In this document: positions 10,330 through 21,834 of the stretch, one piece after another
Numbering within the stretch: the first letter of the stretch is position 1
How the letters are laid out: each line of letters begins with the position of its first letter
Source: Tridacna crocea
Taxonomy: Eukaryota; Mollusca; Bivalvia; Cardiida; Cardiidae
Length of the DNA stretch: 64,000 nucleotides
NCBI GenBank assembly: GCA_943736015.1
Contig: OX031058.1
Location: 14,409,001-14,473,000, forward strand
Reading direction: 5' to 3'
Translations under genes and position numbers: made by a program
The notes under the pieces: generated by a model
The model's database searches: none
What the model was told of the DNA's origin: nothing
What the model saw: only the letters and a program-made list of their open reading frames with translations

Positions 10330-10540
10330 GAATATACAGGTCTAGATACAATTTAAGACATGTCAAAATAGAAAGCAGTTTCAGTTGACAAAATACATGA
10401 ATAACTTAAAAGAATTTGGCTTTCAAATCGTAAAAAAAAACATGGGAAAAGGAGAAAATGTTGGATACCAGCATTTTCTTTTTCCATTTTTTTCCTTTAG
10501 GGATTATTAGAACTTTAATGAAATGGTTTGGTAAGGACAG
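10330..10540. mobile_element. PalA element, diverged
   Basis: It keeps catgggaaaaggagaaaatg and ttggataccagcattttc, with changed flanks. The ends are not TTAA-clean. Confidence 0.55.
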
Positions 10541-10879
10541 TCAAGATTGAGCAACAAAAAATATCATTTATAGACCAAGTGAGGCGAATTCTATTAAAGT
10601 TTAATCCTTGTAACAATACAAAACACCTGAGACCCAAAATAAACTGATATTTATGTCAATACATCCTTTAGGATGTCAAGTGTAGTTTCAAACTTTCGTA
10701 TATAATGAAAACTCGCACTCTTGTGTCACGTATTTTCACTGATGGCTCACAAGTTTTAACGTAGGCCTTTTTTTTAAAAGCCAAGAACTCTTTTTCATAA
10801 AGTTAAAAAAGATAATACCTGCACGATAGACAGGAAGAACGCACCCGGTGCAATCTAGATCTTCAGTGATCGCGCTTTT

Positions 10880-11090
10880 CTCTACTGACTTAACCACATG
10901 GCATGGTTTTAGATTCCTCTGAATTGATTGCATTTGCACGACATAATAAAGCTCATTTGAATATAAAATGGTAGAAAACATTGTGGAAAAAAAAACAGTT
11001 AACCAGCATTTTCTCCTGTACCCACTTTTAGCCAACTTCCTCACGGTCGTTTAAACGGTAACTTTCCATTTCGACTACTTCCCATCTCAC
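10880..11090. mobile_element. PalA element, diverged, in probable 3' UTR
   Basis: It has gcatttgcacgacataataa, then gtagaaaacattgtgg and cagttaaccagcattttctc. It lies within 400 bp of the stop codon of the minus-strand gene, so it may be transcribed as part of its 3' UTR. Confidence 0.6.
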
Positions 11091-11253
11091 CTACTCACAT
11101 TTCCGATATTTTATGACTTACATGTACCTCTTTTGAAACGCCATTTAAACGGAACCTTTTCTGGGCAGTTAAACCTGAAATGAAATGGCAAGTGGTGACT
11201 TTTTTTCCACCGCAAATCTGTGATAGAACATAGAAACTAAACTTCGCCAGACT

Positions 11254-12069
11254 TCACCTGTCCTTTCTGAGGGAAAAAGACGTGGACGATCGCGACGTTT
11301 TGAAATCCGTGAGTACCGGTGTGGCGAAGTAATGTTCTCTTTTTGACGTACTGAAAGAAGTAGACGGTCTTCGTGTTATTTCAGCTGATGCCGTCACTGG
11401 TCTTTGATCAGCTTTCTCATCAAATGACACCGTAGGATCATCTGCGTCGTTTTTATCATAAGAAACATGACCAGTTGCCGTTGTTGCCGGTCTCTTTTTA
11501 TGTGGAGTCCGGGTTGAAAACTTACTTGGGGCAGTCTTTGGCCTTCGTCCGTATGGATTGTTATACTCTACACTTCGGTCCCGATTCTTTATCGAGGCGA
11601 TACTGTCTTCGAGTGTTTTACACTGTTCCATTCGACGTAAAACTCTGGCGTTAAGTCCAACTCTCCTGCCTTTTCTGGCTTCTTTGTTCGGATAGCACAC
11701 TGCATGAGTCCCTTCTACACTAATCACAGGCTCCATTCGAGCCCCTTGTTTATTACCGCGCTGTAAGGTGATAGGTCTGTTGCTCAATAATTTCGAATCG
11801 ATGTTCATGGGCCCTAAGGACATATGATTTTCACCGTCCTTTTCCTGACCCTCAGAAGTTCTGTCCCTGTCGTATGACGGGGTTTTCACATTCAGTCTTA
11901 TCATCTCGTCAAATATATTTATTTTATCTTTCCAATATTGTGTCAACATTTTTTTCTTCATATCGTCGATTTTTGATTCCACATTTTTTAATTCCATATC
12001 CCTACGTTTGTTCTCCGAAATGGCCACGAAGTAACGTAACCCGGTATCTGACGGTTTCGGTCCTTGCAT
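11254..12069 (-). CDS. Uncharacterised 271-residue basic protein with RPxTA motifs
   Basis: This is an intact frame of 271 codons ending in TGA. I do not recognise the family. Residues about 18-60 are charged and helix-like (a possible short coiled coil). Residues about 170-271 are basic, Ser/Thr-rich and probably disordered. An R-P-x-T-A/S motif recurs: RRPKTA (175-180), KRPATTA (192-198), RPVTAS (223-228) and RRPSTSF (233-239). I have seen such motifs in ciliary and microtubule-associated proteins, so a cytoskeletal role is possible but weak. The ATG has A at -3, and an in-frame TAG lies two codons upstream. That upstream AG could also be a splice acceptor, leaving room for a 5' exon. The frame is free of repeats, unlike everything around it, and has normal codon use. 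A probable 3' UTR carries a PalA copy. Confidence 0.75.
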   Translation of the reverse strand: MQGPKPSDTGLRYFVAISENKRRDMELKNVESKIDDMKKKMLTQYWKDKINIFDEMIRLNVKTPSYDRDRTSEGQEKDGENHMSLGPMNIDSKLLSNRPITLQRGNKQGARMEPVISVEGTHAVCYPNKEARKGRRVGLNARVLRRMEQCKTLEDSIASIKNRDRSVEYNNPYGRRPKTAPSKFSTRTPHKKRPATTATGHVSYDKNDADDPTVSFDEKADQRPVTASAEITRRPSTSFSTSKREHYFATPVLTDFKTSRSSTSFSLRKDR

Positions 12070-12071
12070 GA

Positions 12072-12747
12072 TCTATAAATATGTAGCACTTGTTTATTTC
12101 TTTCAAAATAAAGTATTAGAATACCAGGGCTCCAACAATAGAATCAAAATCACTTCAACACTGTTTTATAATCGCCTTTGTGTCAAAATAATGGAGATTG
12201 ATAGCTAGTTTTGATGATCTCTTCGATCGGATTTCACGATATTTACAAGTATTAGATCTGTCTCTTTACACCCTGAGACAAATATGCGCCATGAGCTATG
12301 AGGTACTTGTTTAAAAGCGTTTTAAAAAATCTGTCGAACTTTCAACGTCACAAAATAATGAACTTGGCATTTAGACCTATTCCTGTTACAAATCTTTTCA
12401 ATTTTAAGACAATTTATCGAAATGGAACACTGTTAATAGGTATTCTTCCACACTTTTTATGAGCAATGTGATGGAATTCACAAAAAAACGTTGCCTATGG
12501 GAACTAGATATTCATTTAAAGAAACTCTTTTTACACCTTTTTCCGTAATAACAATATAATGACGAAAACTATTTTAACATATGTAATTCCTTCTTTTTAT
12601 TTTTCTTATTCTATAACCCTTACATGTGTTAGAACAGATCGTGTAAAATAAATTCTTTCTAACATTTCGAAAATTCCAGATATGTTAGTCTTCGGATGGA
12701 AAACATTCTTTTGACACCTTTACGTTGCGTTGCATATCTTATACCCC
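12072..12747. other. Upstream region of the 271-residue gene
   Basis: This should hold the promoter and any 5' UTR exon. I cannot point to a convincing TATA box or a donor site. No recognised repeat. Confidence 0.35.
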
Positions 12748-12968
12748 TGTGACGCTTTACCAAATTGCTATATCCTTACCTTGATGGGAAAAATGAAAAC
12801 ATTGTGGGAAAAGGAGAAAACGATGTTCCCAAGTTTTTTATTTCCTACAATAGCTTTCAATCTTCTACAAAAAAAATCCCAACATTTAACCCTTATATTA
12901 ATTTGTCGTCTGCCAATGCTCTCAAGTTGTAGAAGTTAAACATTAAATGTCGTCTGATAAAGAAGTAA
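12748..12968. mobile_element. PalA element, diverged
   Basis: It has one good arm (aacattgtgggaaaaggag) and a broken second arm, with the tcgtctgccaatgctctca flank preserved. Confidence 0.55.
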
Positions 12969-13141
12969 GCGCGGATTTTGCAAGTACGGTCATACTGTAA
13001 AGATTATTTTACGAGATCTGATTTAATCCTTGAGCCCCGTATTAGGCCAAAAATCGCATTAGACAACTAGAAAAGTAAATCACATGTTGCAATTTCAAGA
13101 CATTCTATCACAATATCTAGACCATGTGTGATACAATAACG

Positions 13142-13222
13142 GGCAGCGTTGACCTAAGATCAGACTACACGTTTTGTATAGCCCAATCTTGGACTACATA
13201 GTCTGTAGAAACTTTTTCTTAA
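13142..13222. mobile_element. PalB fragment ending at a PalA TTAA
   Basis: It has gacctaagatcagactacac and its partner ccaatcttggactac. It ends in TTAA at 13219-13222, where PalA begins. Confidence 0.5.
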
Positions 13223-13439
13223 CCCATTGCCACACTTTTGACGCCCCTGAGAAAGAAGCCTTTTGAAAACATTGTAGGAAAAGGAGAAAATGCTGGTAAC
13301 CAGCATTTTCTCCTTTTCCCACAGTGTTTTTTACCCTTCCAAGAACAAATTTAAATTTTTCAGTCATTTTTATTTTGTCGTCTGCAAATGCTTTCAATTT
13401 GAACCAGTTTAAGATTTTGTCGTTCGGTAAAAAGTTTAA
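13219..13439. mobile_element. PalA element, complete
   Basis: TTAA lies at 13219-13222 and 13436-13439. One palindrome arm carries the T-to-C change (cacagtg) and the other does not. Confidence 0.85.
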
Positions 13440-13490
13440 TCGTAAAAAACTCTGCAAAAATAAGGGCAATCCTTCAGTATCAAAATCACT

Positions 13491-13697
13491 TTAATCCTTT
13501 ACCACAAAACCTGGAGAAGAAGGTTTTTAGAAACATTGTTGGAAAAGGAGAAAACGCTAGTAATCAGAATGCAAGTTCCCACAATATTTTCCACCCGTCA
13601 AAAACAAACTTCAATTTTTATGACACGTTTATTTTGCCGTCTGCAAATTATTTCAATTTGCATACGTGAATGATTACGTCGTTTGGTAACTAGTTAA
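13491..13697. mobile_element. PalA element, complete but diverged core
   Basis: TTAA lies at 13491-13494 and 13694-13697. The second arm of the palindrome is largely deleted. Confidence 0.75.
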
Positions 13698-13826
13698 AAT
13701 CTCTGCCGAAAACATGATTGAAATAGAGGATATATACTTTTTTACGGCGAAAGATCGAAATTTGCAGCCACTCGTGTAAATATTGCCGATGATGTGACGA
13801 GATGAAATAAATTTCGATTTTTCGAT

Positions 13827-14145
13827 ATTCTGTTTATTTCATGCTTAAAATCCAGTGAAGTTCTTTTCGGTTGTTCCCCGTGGCGTACCCTCTCTGCATA
13901 GCAACGCATTACAATATTACGTGAGAAATGTAAGGTAAAGTATGTCATATTGCTATCAAGTTGTTAGGAAAGCGCATTTTACATTGGCAAATAGAACGCG
14001 CGAACAACTGTTTTCGCCCTCAATTGAAGAGTTAAAACTTAAAACACTGAAATCGGTATTTTCACTGGTCGTAACCATGAAATATCTAAAAATATTTCAC
14101 CGATATTTCTCGATAACCTACCGGAAAGCATGAAATAAACAGAAC
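13827..14145. mobile_element. Possible MITE with short terminal inverted repeats
   Basis: ttctgtttatttcatgctt at the left recurs as its complement at about 14126-14144. A related body (cgtaaccatgaaatat, atatttctcg) occurs at 22150-22210. Confidence 0.4.
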
Positions 14146-14796
14146 TATTGCTATAAATTACGTTAAAAAGTATGCAATGATAATTCACTGCTTTTCTCTT
14201 TGTTTATTCTGTACATGGAGAAAAGAATATAGATGTACATTCCTTGCAGTCCATTTTGAAAATTATGAAAGGAGGAATTGTTTGAACAAAAAAACCCTAT
14301 TCACTTCGATACCCCCTGAAACGTTTGTCCAGCAGGAAATGAACAAGCATCCTTTCAAAATACTGATAGTCATCTGCATTAAGGTTTTATAAACTGTACA
14401 TAACAAAAAGTAAGGTTCTCCTTTGCAATGTGCTCTCTTCGCCCATCCTAACCCCAATTCGCCCAGCCGACCGAATAGGCAAATACTGTCGTATGATCCA
14501 AGTAGTGTAAAACACAAAACAAAGTTATACTCTGACTATTGCGGAAATTTTGCATAATGATAAACTAAATGAAAATAGATAACCTTCTTTGATAACTAGA
14601 ACTAGTGCATACTTATTCCGATTTCTGTGTTTTTTTTAAATGACAGAAATGTCTGTGTATCTATTGCCTCAGCTCCTCATATCGTAGGCTCTGGTTTAGA
14701 ATACCGCGACGATCGGGGTAAGGGAGGCCGTGGTCAAACATTTTTGGAAATACATGTACCGAAAACCGCTTAAGCTTTTTCCACATTATTTCGTGT
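14146..14796. other. Stretch without recognised gene
   Basis: Short frames overlap on both strands near 14177-14517. None is supported by a motif or splice site. Confidence 0.4.
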
Positions 14797-14900
14797 TGTA
14801 ACGACCCCGAAAAAGACAGCTTATAAAAAAAATATGACAAAAGGAGAAAATTCTGGTTACCAGATTTTTTTTCTTTTTCTCACGTGTTATAAACATTAAA
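14797..14900. mobile_element. PalA remnant, degenerate
   Basis: It has aacgaccccgaaaaagac, then ggagaaaattctggttacca. The palindrome arms are badly decayed. Confidence 0.45.
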
Positions 14901-14974
14901 AAAAAAAAAAGACTTCGAGAAGACAACTTTGAAACAGCAACATTTAGGTTTTACTTTTGGCTTGTTTGAAAATG

Positions 14975-15362
14975 TCATTTCACTTATTTAGCTGGTTAGA
15001 GTTAACCCTTATTCTGCCAAATAACTAACATAAAACTTCTACAGTCGAAAATAAAACCCAAATTTTGGTAATGCAAAGGTATTTTTGATCTTTTATCGGA
15101 CAGTGTGGATCCAAGATCAGACTGCACGTTCTGTGCAGTCTGATTTTGATCTACGCTGTCCGCAAAAGTCATTTCACTTATTTAGCTGGTTAGAGTTAAC
15201 CCTTATTCTGCCAAATAACTATAACATGAAACTTCTACAGTCGAAAATAAAACCCAAATTTTGCTAATGCAAAGGTATTTTTGATATGAAAATGTCTCTT
15301 TTATCGGACAGTGTGGATCCAAGATCAGACTGCACGTTCAGTGCAGTCTGATCTTGATCTAC
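14975..15362. repeat. 194-bp direct tandem duplication carrying PalB
   Basis: tcatttcacttatttagctg at 14975 recurs at 15169. Both units contain ttaacccttattctgcc, gacagtgtggatccaagatc and the PalB palindrome. Unit two has a small insertion (gatatgaaaatgtctc). Confidence 0.85.
15002..15168 (-). mobile_element. PalB element, truncated by duplication
   Basis: TTAA lies at 15002-15005. The palindrome is at about 15110-15160. The far end is lost at the duplication boundary. Confidence 0.75.
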
Positions 15363-15410
15363 GCTGTCCGCAAAAGGTCAGTGAGTCGCGCTTAGCAGCC
15401 TTAGGTTTAA
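15196..15410 (-). mobile_element. PalB element, complete
   Basis: TTAA lies at 15196-15199 and 15407-15410. The terminal word gcttagcagccttagg is the complement of the left end of the copies at 2530 and 31385. Confidence 0.82.
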
Positions 15411-15589
15411 AATGGCTAACGTTCTCCCATAATGGCACCAATGTTCTTGCAGCCATTTTGAGCCTTGTGAACTTCGGTGAACAGGTGGAAGTTTTCTGTT
15501 TTGTTATACTTTCTAATGCTTGTGTTCGAAATATTTCAGTAAGATTAATCTTTCTTTATCAAAGAAAAAATAAGTAACAGTCATAGCCG

Positions 15590-15905
15590 GGATAGATAAC
15601 GATTAGACCGCATTTGAATTTGATCCGAGATCAAAATGACGCCGTCACAGTCGAAAACTTGATTCTAAACAGTGATCCAAGTCTGCTTCATTTGCACTAA
15701 AACCGAATCTGAATATTTGATACAAGAGGTTCGAATGCTAATTTAGCGAAGGAGGGGTAAAGATTATACAATTTGAAATATTCCCTCGTTCAAAATCTGT
15801 TTAATGTTTTCAACCTCGCTGGGCGAAAATATTGGCTTGTTGGGATGGCATAGATCAAGACAGACTGAACAACACGTGAAGTCTGATGTCGAATCTGTAC
15901 CGTCC
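15590..15905. mobile_element. Degenerate PalB-like remains
   Basis: There are two weak palindromic patches (gattagaccgcatttgaatt; gatcaagacagactgaac and partner). The ends are lost. Confidence 0.35.
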
Positions 15906-16006
15906 GTCTTTTTGACCCAGCCATATAGAAAATTGTCTAAGTGGTTTTTTTTTTGTGGATTTTATTTTCGGCCAACAGAACTTTATATCTTTTTGGTCTG
16001 ATAGAG

Positions 16007-16182
16007 TCAACCCTTTAACAGACGAAAGAAAAATACACCAGTCCAAATTGAACACATGTGCAGACGACAAATTACATTTTGCTGAAATGATTGCAATGCT
16101 TGTGAAAGTGAAGAAAACCTTGTGGGAAAAGGAGAAAATGCTGGTTACCAGCATTTTCTCCTTTTCCCACAAGATTTTCAGA
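16007..16182. mobile_element. PalA element, 3' truncated
   Basis: It has a left terminus with TTAA mutated to TCAA and a complete, nearly perfect palindrome, then a sudden end at 16182. Confidence 0.75.
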
Positions 16183-17177
16183 AGGGGCGGGGGTTGGTGG
16201 TTTAAATACATAATCTGTGATATAATCATACAACGCAAGACATTACATACATGTATATATAGCTTTAAGATCCATTTTGTCTTACAACTAAAGATCATTG
16301 TCTAATGATCTTGGACAGGCAAAAAATTCACAAATGGCAAACAGTCCCCACCGATGTCAGTCTGTGCCATCTGTGCAGGCTGCTGTGGATTGATACTTTG
16401 TGCGGATGCACTAAATCTCATTTTCTTGGTGCAAGAGGCGGTTTCTACGATTTTCCGATCTAGGGGTATTACAAGGAGCTAGACTCAAAGTCTCTCTGGT
16501 TTTCCTACTAAGGATTACAGGATACTCAGATATAGCACAACGTTTCCAGCTGGAAACTGTCATTATTGCCAAAATATTTACTCTTCATTTTCGTACATGA
16601 TATGTACCAGAGGGGGTATTCACAAACAATTCTTGATTATATTTCTAGTCTTATTCTTTATTTCTTGGTCTTACTTTAGAATGAGACATTAAGGTAGTAG
16701 ACCGGTCATACTTCTAGTGCAGCATGGCATAAAATTTCTTGATACAGTAGTTGATAAATACGAATTTATGCAGATATAATACTTTTGCACATTTTTAACC
16801 GAACGGAAATTCCTTTGATGTCTATCTTGAAATTATTTGTTGATACTTTTGTTACTTTCCAGAAAAGGGGGGTAATTATTATCTCCCTTTGTAATGAGAA
16901 TATAATGGTTTTAGATTCATAAATGATAATTATGAGAAGGACAAAAAGGAAAAAGTGGCTCGGTGAAAGTAGTATAATAATACTCATTTTAATCGTAGCA
17001 AATTTTGTGGGATAATAGTATGGTGGAATAGCTGTTTTCTATTACGGAAACTACTACCTTAACCTGATTTCTGATTGGCTGAACCATTTCGTTTAACCAG
17101 TCAGAATATTGCATGGCTTTCGAGCTGTAATAAGCTCTTGAAAACTAGACTAAGACCGTTATTAATCCTTAGGCTGC
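16183..17177. other. Stretch without recognised gene
   Basis: AT-rich, with short frames only. No repeat family recognised. Confidence 0.4.
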
Positions 17178-17300
17178 GACTCGCTGTTGATTGGTTGGTT
17201 GTATTGGGGTTAACGCCACTTTAACAGTTAAGATTATATCATGGCGGTCGGTGATGCACATAATGTTTCCCGGCTTTCTCACACCAGTTCTAACAAAACT
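17178..17300 (-). mobile_element. tRNA-derived SINE (family S2), tail part
   Basis: ttggttggttgtattggggt and catggcggtcggtgatgcac match the copies at 47022 and 59703. The head is missing. Confidence 0.55.
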
Positions 17301-17309
17301 TTTGTGACT

Positions 17310-17476
17310 CACTGACCTCTTGCGGACAGAGTAGACCAAGATTAGACGGCACAAAAGGTACAGTTTGATCCGTGAAGAAGATATGTTTCTCCCCAAAATA
17401 CCTCAGAAAAAGCAAAATTTACTTTTACTGTCAGCTTGAAAGTTTCATGTTAGTTATTTAGCAGAATAAGGATTAA
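17310..17476 (+). mobile_element. PalB element, 5' truncated, shares TTAA with PalA
   Basis: It has a damaged palindrome, then the PalB right end gttatttagcagaataag, finishing in TTAA at 17473-17476 where PalA starts. Confidence 0.75.
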
Positions 17477-17701
17477 CTCATTACCAAACGACAATATTTT
17501 AGGCTTGTCCAAATTGAAAGCATTTGCAGACGACGGAATAGAAATGACTGAAAATTTGAAATTTGTTTTGTGAAGGGTAGAAAACATGATGGGAAAAGGA
17601 GAAAATGCTGGTTACCAGCATTTTCTCCTTTTCCCACAATGTTTTCTAAAGGCTTCTTTCTCAGGGGCGTCAAAAGTAGGGATTGTGTGGTAATGGGTTA
17701 A
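17473..17701. mobile_element. PalA element, complete
   Basis: TTAA lies at 17473-17476 (shared with PalB) and 17698-17701. The palindrome is intact except for catgatggg in one arm. Confidence 0.88.
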
Positions 17702-18164
17702 CACGAGTTGGTGAATACAGGTCTAGCTGGAATTGCATAAGAGAGGGGAAAACACCGCAAAAACTAAACGCTAGTCACGTAGTAGGCCTACATAGCAAAA
17801 AGGACTATATTTTCCTCCACATTGAGTCACGCGGTGGTTACTAATCAATGACAAATGTGTCCTCGGTGAAGTGTTGTACTGCGCACTCACATCATGTGAA
17901 ACTAAACATGTACTTGAAACTTTTTACACATGAAAGAAAACTGCGACACAATGTGCAAGCCTTTTGCTTTGGGTAAATTTTCTGCTCGTAGAAAGACGGT
18001 AGTTTCTCAGAGTCAGTTGCTTGCTGGACAAAATGGATTTCATGAATCCACAATCATGTGACGAATTGCTTGGTAAAATGGATCAAGGAGATGCCTTAAA
18101 CCCCCTTTTGTCAGAGCATTGCTTTTGGTTAAAAAAAAATGGAGCCCTGTTACATTGTTTTGTG

Positions 18165-18415
18165 TCAATGTAACTCAGAAATGAGCTTTAGTCTGGCAAA
18201 TGTAGCTTAATATACCACCGTGATGCATGATACCAGTCAAGCCATGACAATTATAGATCCATACTAGCTACTTTTTTTAAGTAACCGACATAATTTTGAG
18301 CTAGATTGGTCCTAGGAAGTACAGAAAATTGACCAATAGCGAAAACTTTCAGCCCGGGTTAGCCTGAGGAGACTACGCAGGCTGACCGGAGTCGATATTT
18401 TTCGTAAAATACATA
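18165..18415. mobile_element. Possible palindrome-bearing MITE, PalD
   Basis: It has taccaccgtgatgcatgata near one end and gttagcctgaggagactacg plus its partner inside. The related stretch 48296-48545 has the pieces in the other order. Confidence 0.35.
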
Positions 18416-18804
18416 TTATTATACTGCAAAGAAATTTCTCGTGATCTGATTGGTTAACGTGCCGGAAACATAATATCATGTTCCCTGGCAAAAACCACGT
18501 AAAACCAGTTTCCCTTTTGAGTGCCCCGTAAACATCACTACATGTGCAATACAGCATACAAAACGGCGGCGTCGATCGATCACCAGACTGCACATTTATA
18601 CACCAAATTGCACGTTTTAGTGACGTCAATTTCAAGTGACGTCAGCTTTCATTGAATTGGGGCACACAGAAGGGAATTTCTATTTCGTCAGCATACTCGA
18701 TTCGTGATATTATAAAACAGGAAAATTTCGCTTAACGCGCTTTGAAAGGGTAAAACTTTGCAGTATAATAAAGGTTTTTGTCCTGTCAAAGACAGCAATA
18801 TCAT

Positions 18805-19066
18805 TTGTGACCCATCATGCAAAAAGGAGTTAGCTAGGATTTCTGTACATCAAGTATATGAAAACAGGTCAACGATTGTGCAGGTCAGTTTAAGTTAAAA
18901 ATTCAAAAAAGATTGTATAACATGGAACATTGACCACTTTTCATACAGAAAATGTCATTAAAGCCAAAAGTGTCAACCCTGGTCAGCCTGCGCAATTTGC
19001 GCAGTCTGACCAGGGTTGACAATTTTCGCTGTTCCAAGAAAGTCCCTTTTTGCCCGATGGGCCACA
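18805..19066 (+). mobile_element. PalC MITE
   Basis: It is bounded by 22-bp inverted repeats (tgtgacccatcatgcaaaaa; complement at the right). Inside at 18970-19021 is a near-perfect 52-bp palindrome built on gtcaaccctggtcagcctgc. A second, opposite copy is at 34800. Confidence 0.75.
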
Positions 19067-19172
19067 TTTAAATTACACATTTTTTTCGCCGTCTTTAATT
19101 GATTGTGAAACACACCTGTAGCATTGAACTTTCTCGTTTAGTAAAGATAATCTTGATTAATCGTTAAAAGCT

Positions 19173-19370
19173 TTCAACCCTTTACCACAGAATCCCGATT
19201 TTTAACGACCCTGAGACGGAAGCCTTTTGAAAACATTGAGGGAAAAGGAGAAAAAGGAGAAAATGCTGGTAACCCATCCCCCCAAAAAAATTATTTTTCT
19301 ACTTCAGTTATCTTCTGCAAATGCTCTGAATTTGGACAACTCTGAAATATGTTGTTTGGTAAAGATTTAA
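19173..19370. mobile_element. PalA element, second arm lost
   Basis: The left end is ttcaaccctttaccaca; the right TTAA is at 19367-19370. The aaaaggag block is duplicated, and the second palindrome arm is replaced by cccatccccccaaaa. Confidence 0.7.
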
Positions 19371-19390
19371 TCATTATGTAACTTTTTTTC

Positions 19391-21020
19391 TAAACAAGAG
19401 GGCCAAGATGGCCCTGGATCGCTCACCTGAATTTTTGAGATGACCACAGTCTATTTTTTTTTTGAGGTATTGAAACATTGGAACCAAATTTATAATTTTG
19501 CCAAGCAATTTTCAAAAGGTCACCTGTAAAAGTCATTTCGAAATCTGACCATCAGTTTCAAAAAGAAGAATTTTTAAGAATCCTTCATTTCTGTATAAGA
19601 GCAAGTAGCCCCCATCCACGAGAGCCATGTTTCTTGATGGATCAAAATTTACGAACAAGTTTTGACAAGGGTCACCCAAGGAACATCTCTCTGAAATTAT
19701 TTCAAAATCTGACCAAGGGTTTCAGAGAAAGAGAATTTTAAAGAATTTCATCATGTCCGTATAGTGCAAGTAGCCCCCATTCACAAGAGCCATGTTTCTT
19801 GACGGATCAAAATTATATGTACAGCTTTTGGAAAGGGTCACCCAAGGAGCATCTCTGTCAGATTATTTTAAAATCTGACCACGGGTTTCAGAAAAGAAGA
19901 ATTTTCAAGAATTTCTTCATTTCCATATAGTGCAAGTAGCCCCCATTCACTAGAGCCATGTTTCTTGGCCAATCAAAATTTCGCGAACAATTTTAGAAAA
20001 GGGTCACCCAAGGAACATCTCTGTGAAATTATTTCAAAATCTGTCCAGCCATTTCAGAGAAGAAGAATTTTCAAGAATTTCTTCATTTCTGTATAGTGCA
20101 AGTAGCCCCTATTCACCAGAGCCATGTTTCTTGACCAATCAAAATTTCGCGAACAATTTTTGAAAAGGGTAACCCAAGGAACAAGTCTGTGAAATTATTC
20201 CAAAATCTAACCAGCTGTTTCAGAGAAGAAGAATTTTTAAGAATTTCTTCATTTCTGTATAGTGCAAGAAGCCCCCATTCACCAGAGCCATGTTTCTTGA
20301 CCAATCAAAATTTCACGAACAATTTTTTAAAAGGGTCACCCAAGGAACAACTCTGTGAAATTATTTCAAAATCTGACCAGCAGTTTCAGAGAAGAAGAGT
20401 TTTTAAGAATTCCTTCATTTCTGTATAGCGCAAGAAGCCCCCATTCACCAGAGCCACATTTTTTGACAGATCAAAATTTCATGAACAATTTTTGAAAAGG
20501 GTCAGCCAAGGAACATATCTGTGAAATTATTTCAAAATCCGACCAGTGGTTTCAGAGGAGAAGATTTTTAAAGAATTCCTCTATTTCTGTATAGTGCAAG
20601 AAGCCCCCATTCACCAGAGCCACATTTTTTGACGGATCAAAATTTCACGAACAATTTTTGAAAAGGGTCACCCTAGGAACATATCTGTGAAATTATTTCA
20701 AAATCCGACCAGCGGTTTCAGAGGAGAAGATTGTTAAAGAATTTGCTAAAAAATTCCATTTGGTTGCCATGGCAACCAGAGTTTTTGATGGAATCAAATT
20801 CTGTGAACAATTTTTAAAGAGGACCTCCCAAGGAACATTCCTGCCAAGTTTGGTCCAAATCCGCCCAGTGGTTTAGGAGGAGTTGATGTTTAAAGAATTG
20901 TTGACGACGGACGACGGACGACGGACGACGCACGACGGACGACGCACGACGGACGACGGACGACGGACACCGGGTGATCCTAAAAGCTCCCCTTGAGCAC
21001 GTTGTGCTCAGGTGAGCTAA
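19391..21020 (+). mobile_element. HA element, type 1, complete
   Basis: It starts aacaagagggccaagatggc (hairpin) and then ggatcgctcacctga. It ends ttgtgctcaggtgagctaaa, so the ends carry an inverted tcacctga/tcaggtga pair. Inside are about seven tandem units of roughly 166 bp (agcccccat recurs at 19608, 19772, 19938, 20104, 20270, 20436 and 20602). Then come a gttgccatggcaac block and a gacgacggacgacgg run at 20905-20970. It has no long frame, and how it moves is unknown to me. Confidence 0.8.
20905..20970. repeat. (GACGACGGAC)n run near HA 3' end
   Basis: Imperfect gacgacggac and gacgacgcac units sit just before the closing tcaggtgagc. The same placement is seen in every HA copy. Confidence 0.85.
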
Positions 21021-21036
21021 AAAAGGAAAAAGCTAA

Positions 21037-21210
21037 TCTAATAAAATTGCCAAAAATACTACAAGATCATCGCTGTTTGCGCAACGCAAATTCATGCAAA
21101 ATTGCCGATAGTTTTGATCTAAGATCATTTTGTGCAGTCTGATCTTGATCCACACTGTTGGCAAAAGCGAATTTAGTTGAGAAAGGTACTGGCAAAGGTT
21201 AATCTGGATT
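21037..21210. mobile_element. PalB remnant
   Basis: It has gatctaagatcattttgtgc and gcagtctgatcttgatcc. The ends are eroded. Confidence 0.5.
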
Positions 21211-21403
21211 ATCGACATTAATCATAATTTTGATACGTTGTTGTGTGTTTAGTGATAATCCGCACCATTGTTGACCTCATTGTCCCAGGATAATCTGGGA
21301 TAGGCTTAAACCAGTCTACCGACCTTTTAACCGGATGTAAACATCCAGTAGGGTTACCAACCTTTTGCACGTTTGTTTATGCAACAACATGGACAAAAAA
21401 ATC

Positions 21404-21565
21404 TTAACGCTTTAACAAACAATCCCTGGTTTTTACCACTCTAAGATAGAAGCCTTTTGAAAACATTGTGAGAAAAGGAGAAAATGCTGGTAACCAGCAT
21501 TTTCTCCTTTTCCCATAATGCTTTCTACCATGCTGGACACGAATTTTAATTTCTGAGTTAACACC
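21404..21565. mobile_element. PalA element, right part missing
   Basis: TTAA lies at 21404-21407, with an intact palindrome. It is truncated shortly after cacgaattttaatttctga. Confidence 0.75.
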
Positions 21566-21599
21566 ATCGGGAATATTTTCTCTCGTGGCTGCGCCTCCC

Positions 21600-21780
21600 G
21601 TGAAAATATTACCGATGATATTCACTCGATGAAATAAATTTGATCTTTCACCGAAAAAAAAAAATTATCCTCTATTTATTTCATCGATTGATTACCGATG
21701 ATGTTCACGATATTAAGACAGATTGCAATCTTTCTCCGGGAAGAAATAAATATTCCATTTATTTCATACTTCTAGCCCTC
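21600..21780. repeat. Inverted-repeat patch with gaaataaa words
   Basis: attaccgatgatattcac and attaccgatgatgttcac flank complementary gatgaaataaat / atttatttcatcg words. This looks like a decayed foldback element. Confidence 0.45.
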
Positions 21781-21834
21781 TTACTTTGGAAGGTGTGTGT
21801 ATGTGTGTGTGTGTGGGTGGGGGGAAATACAGAA

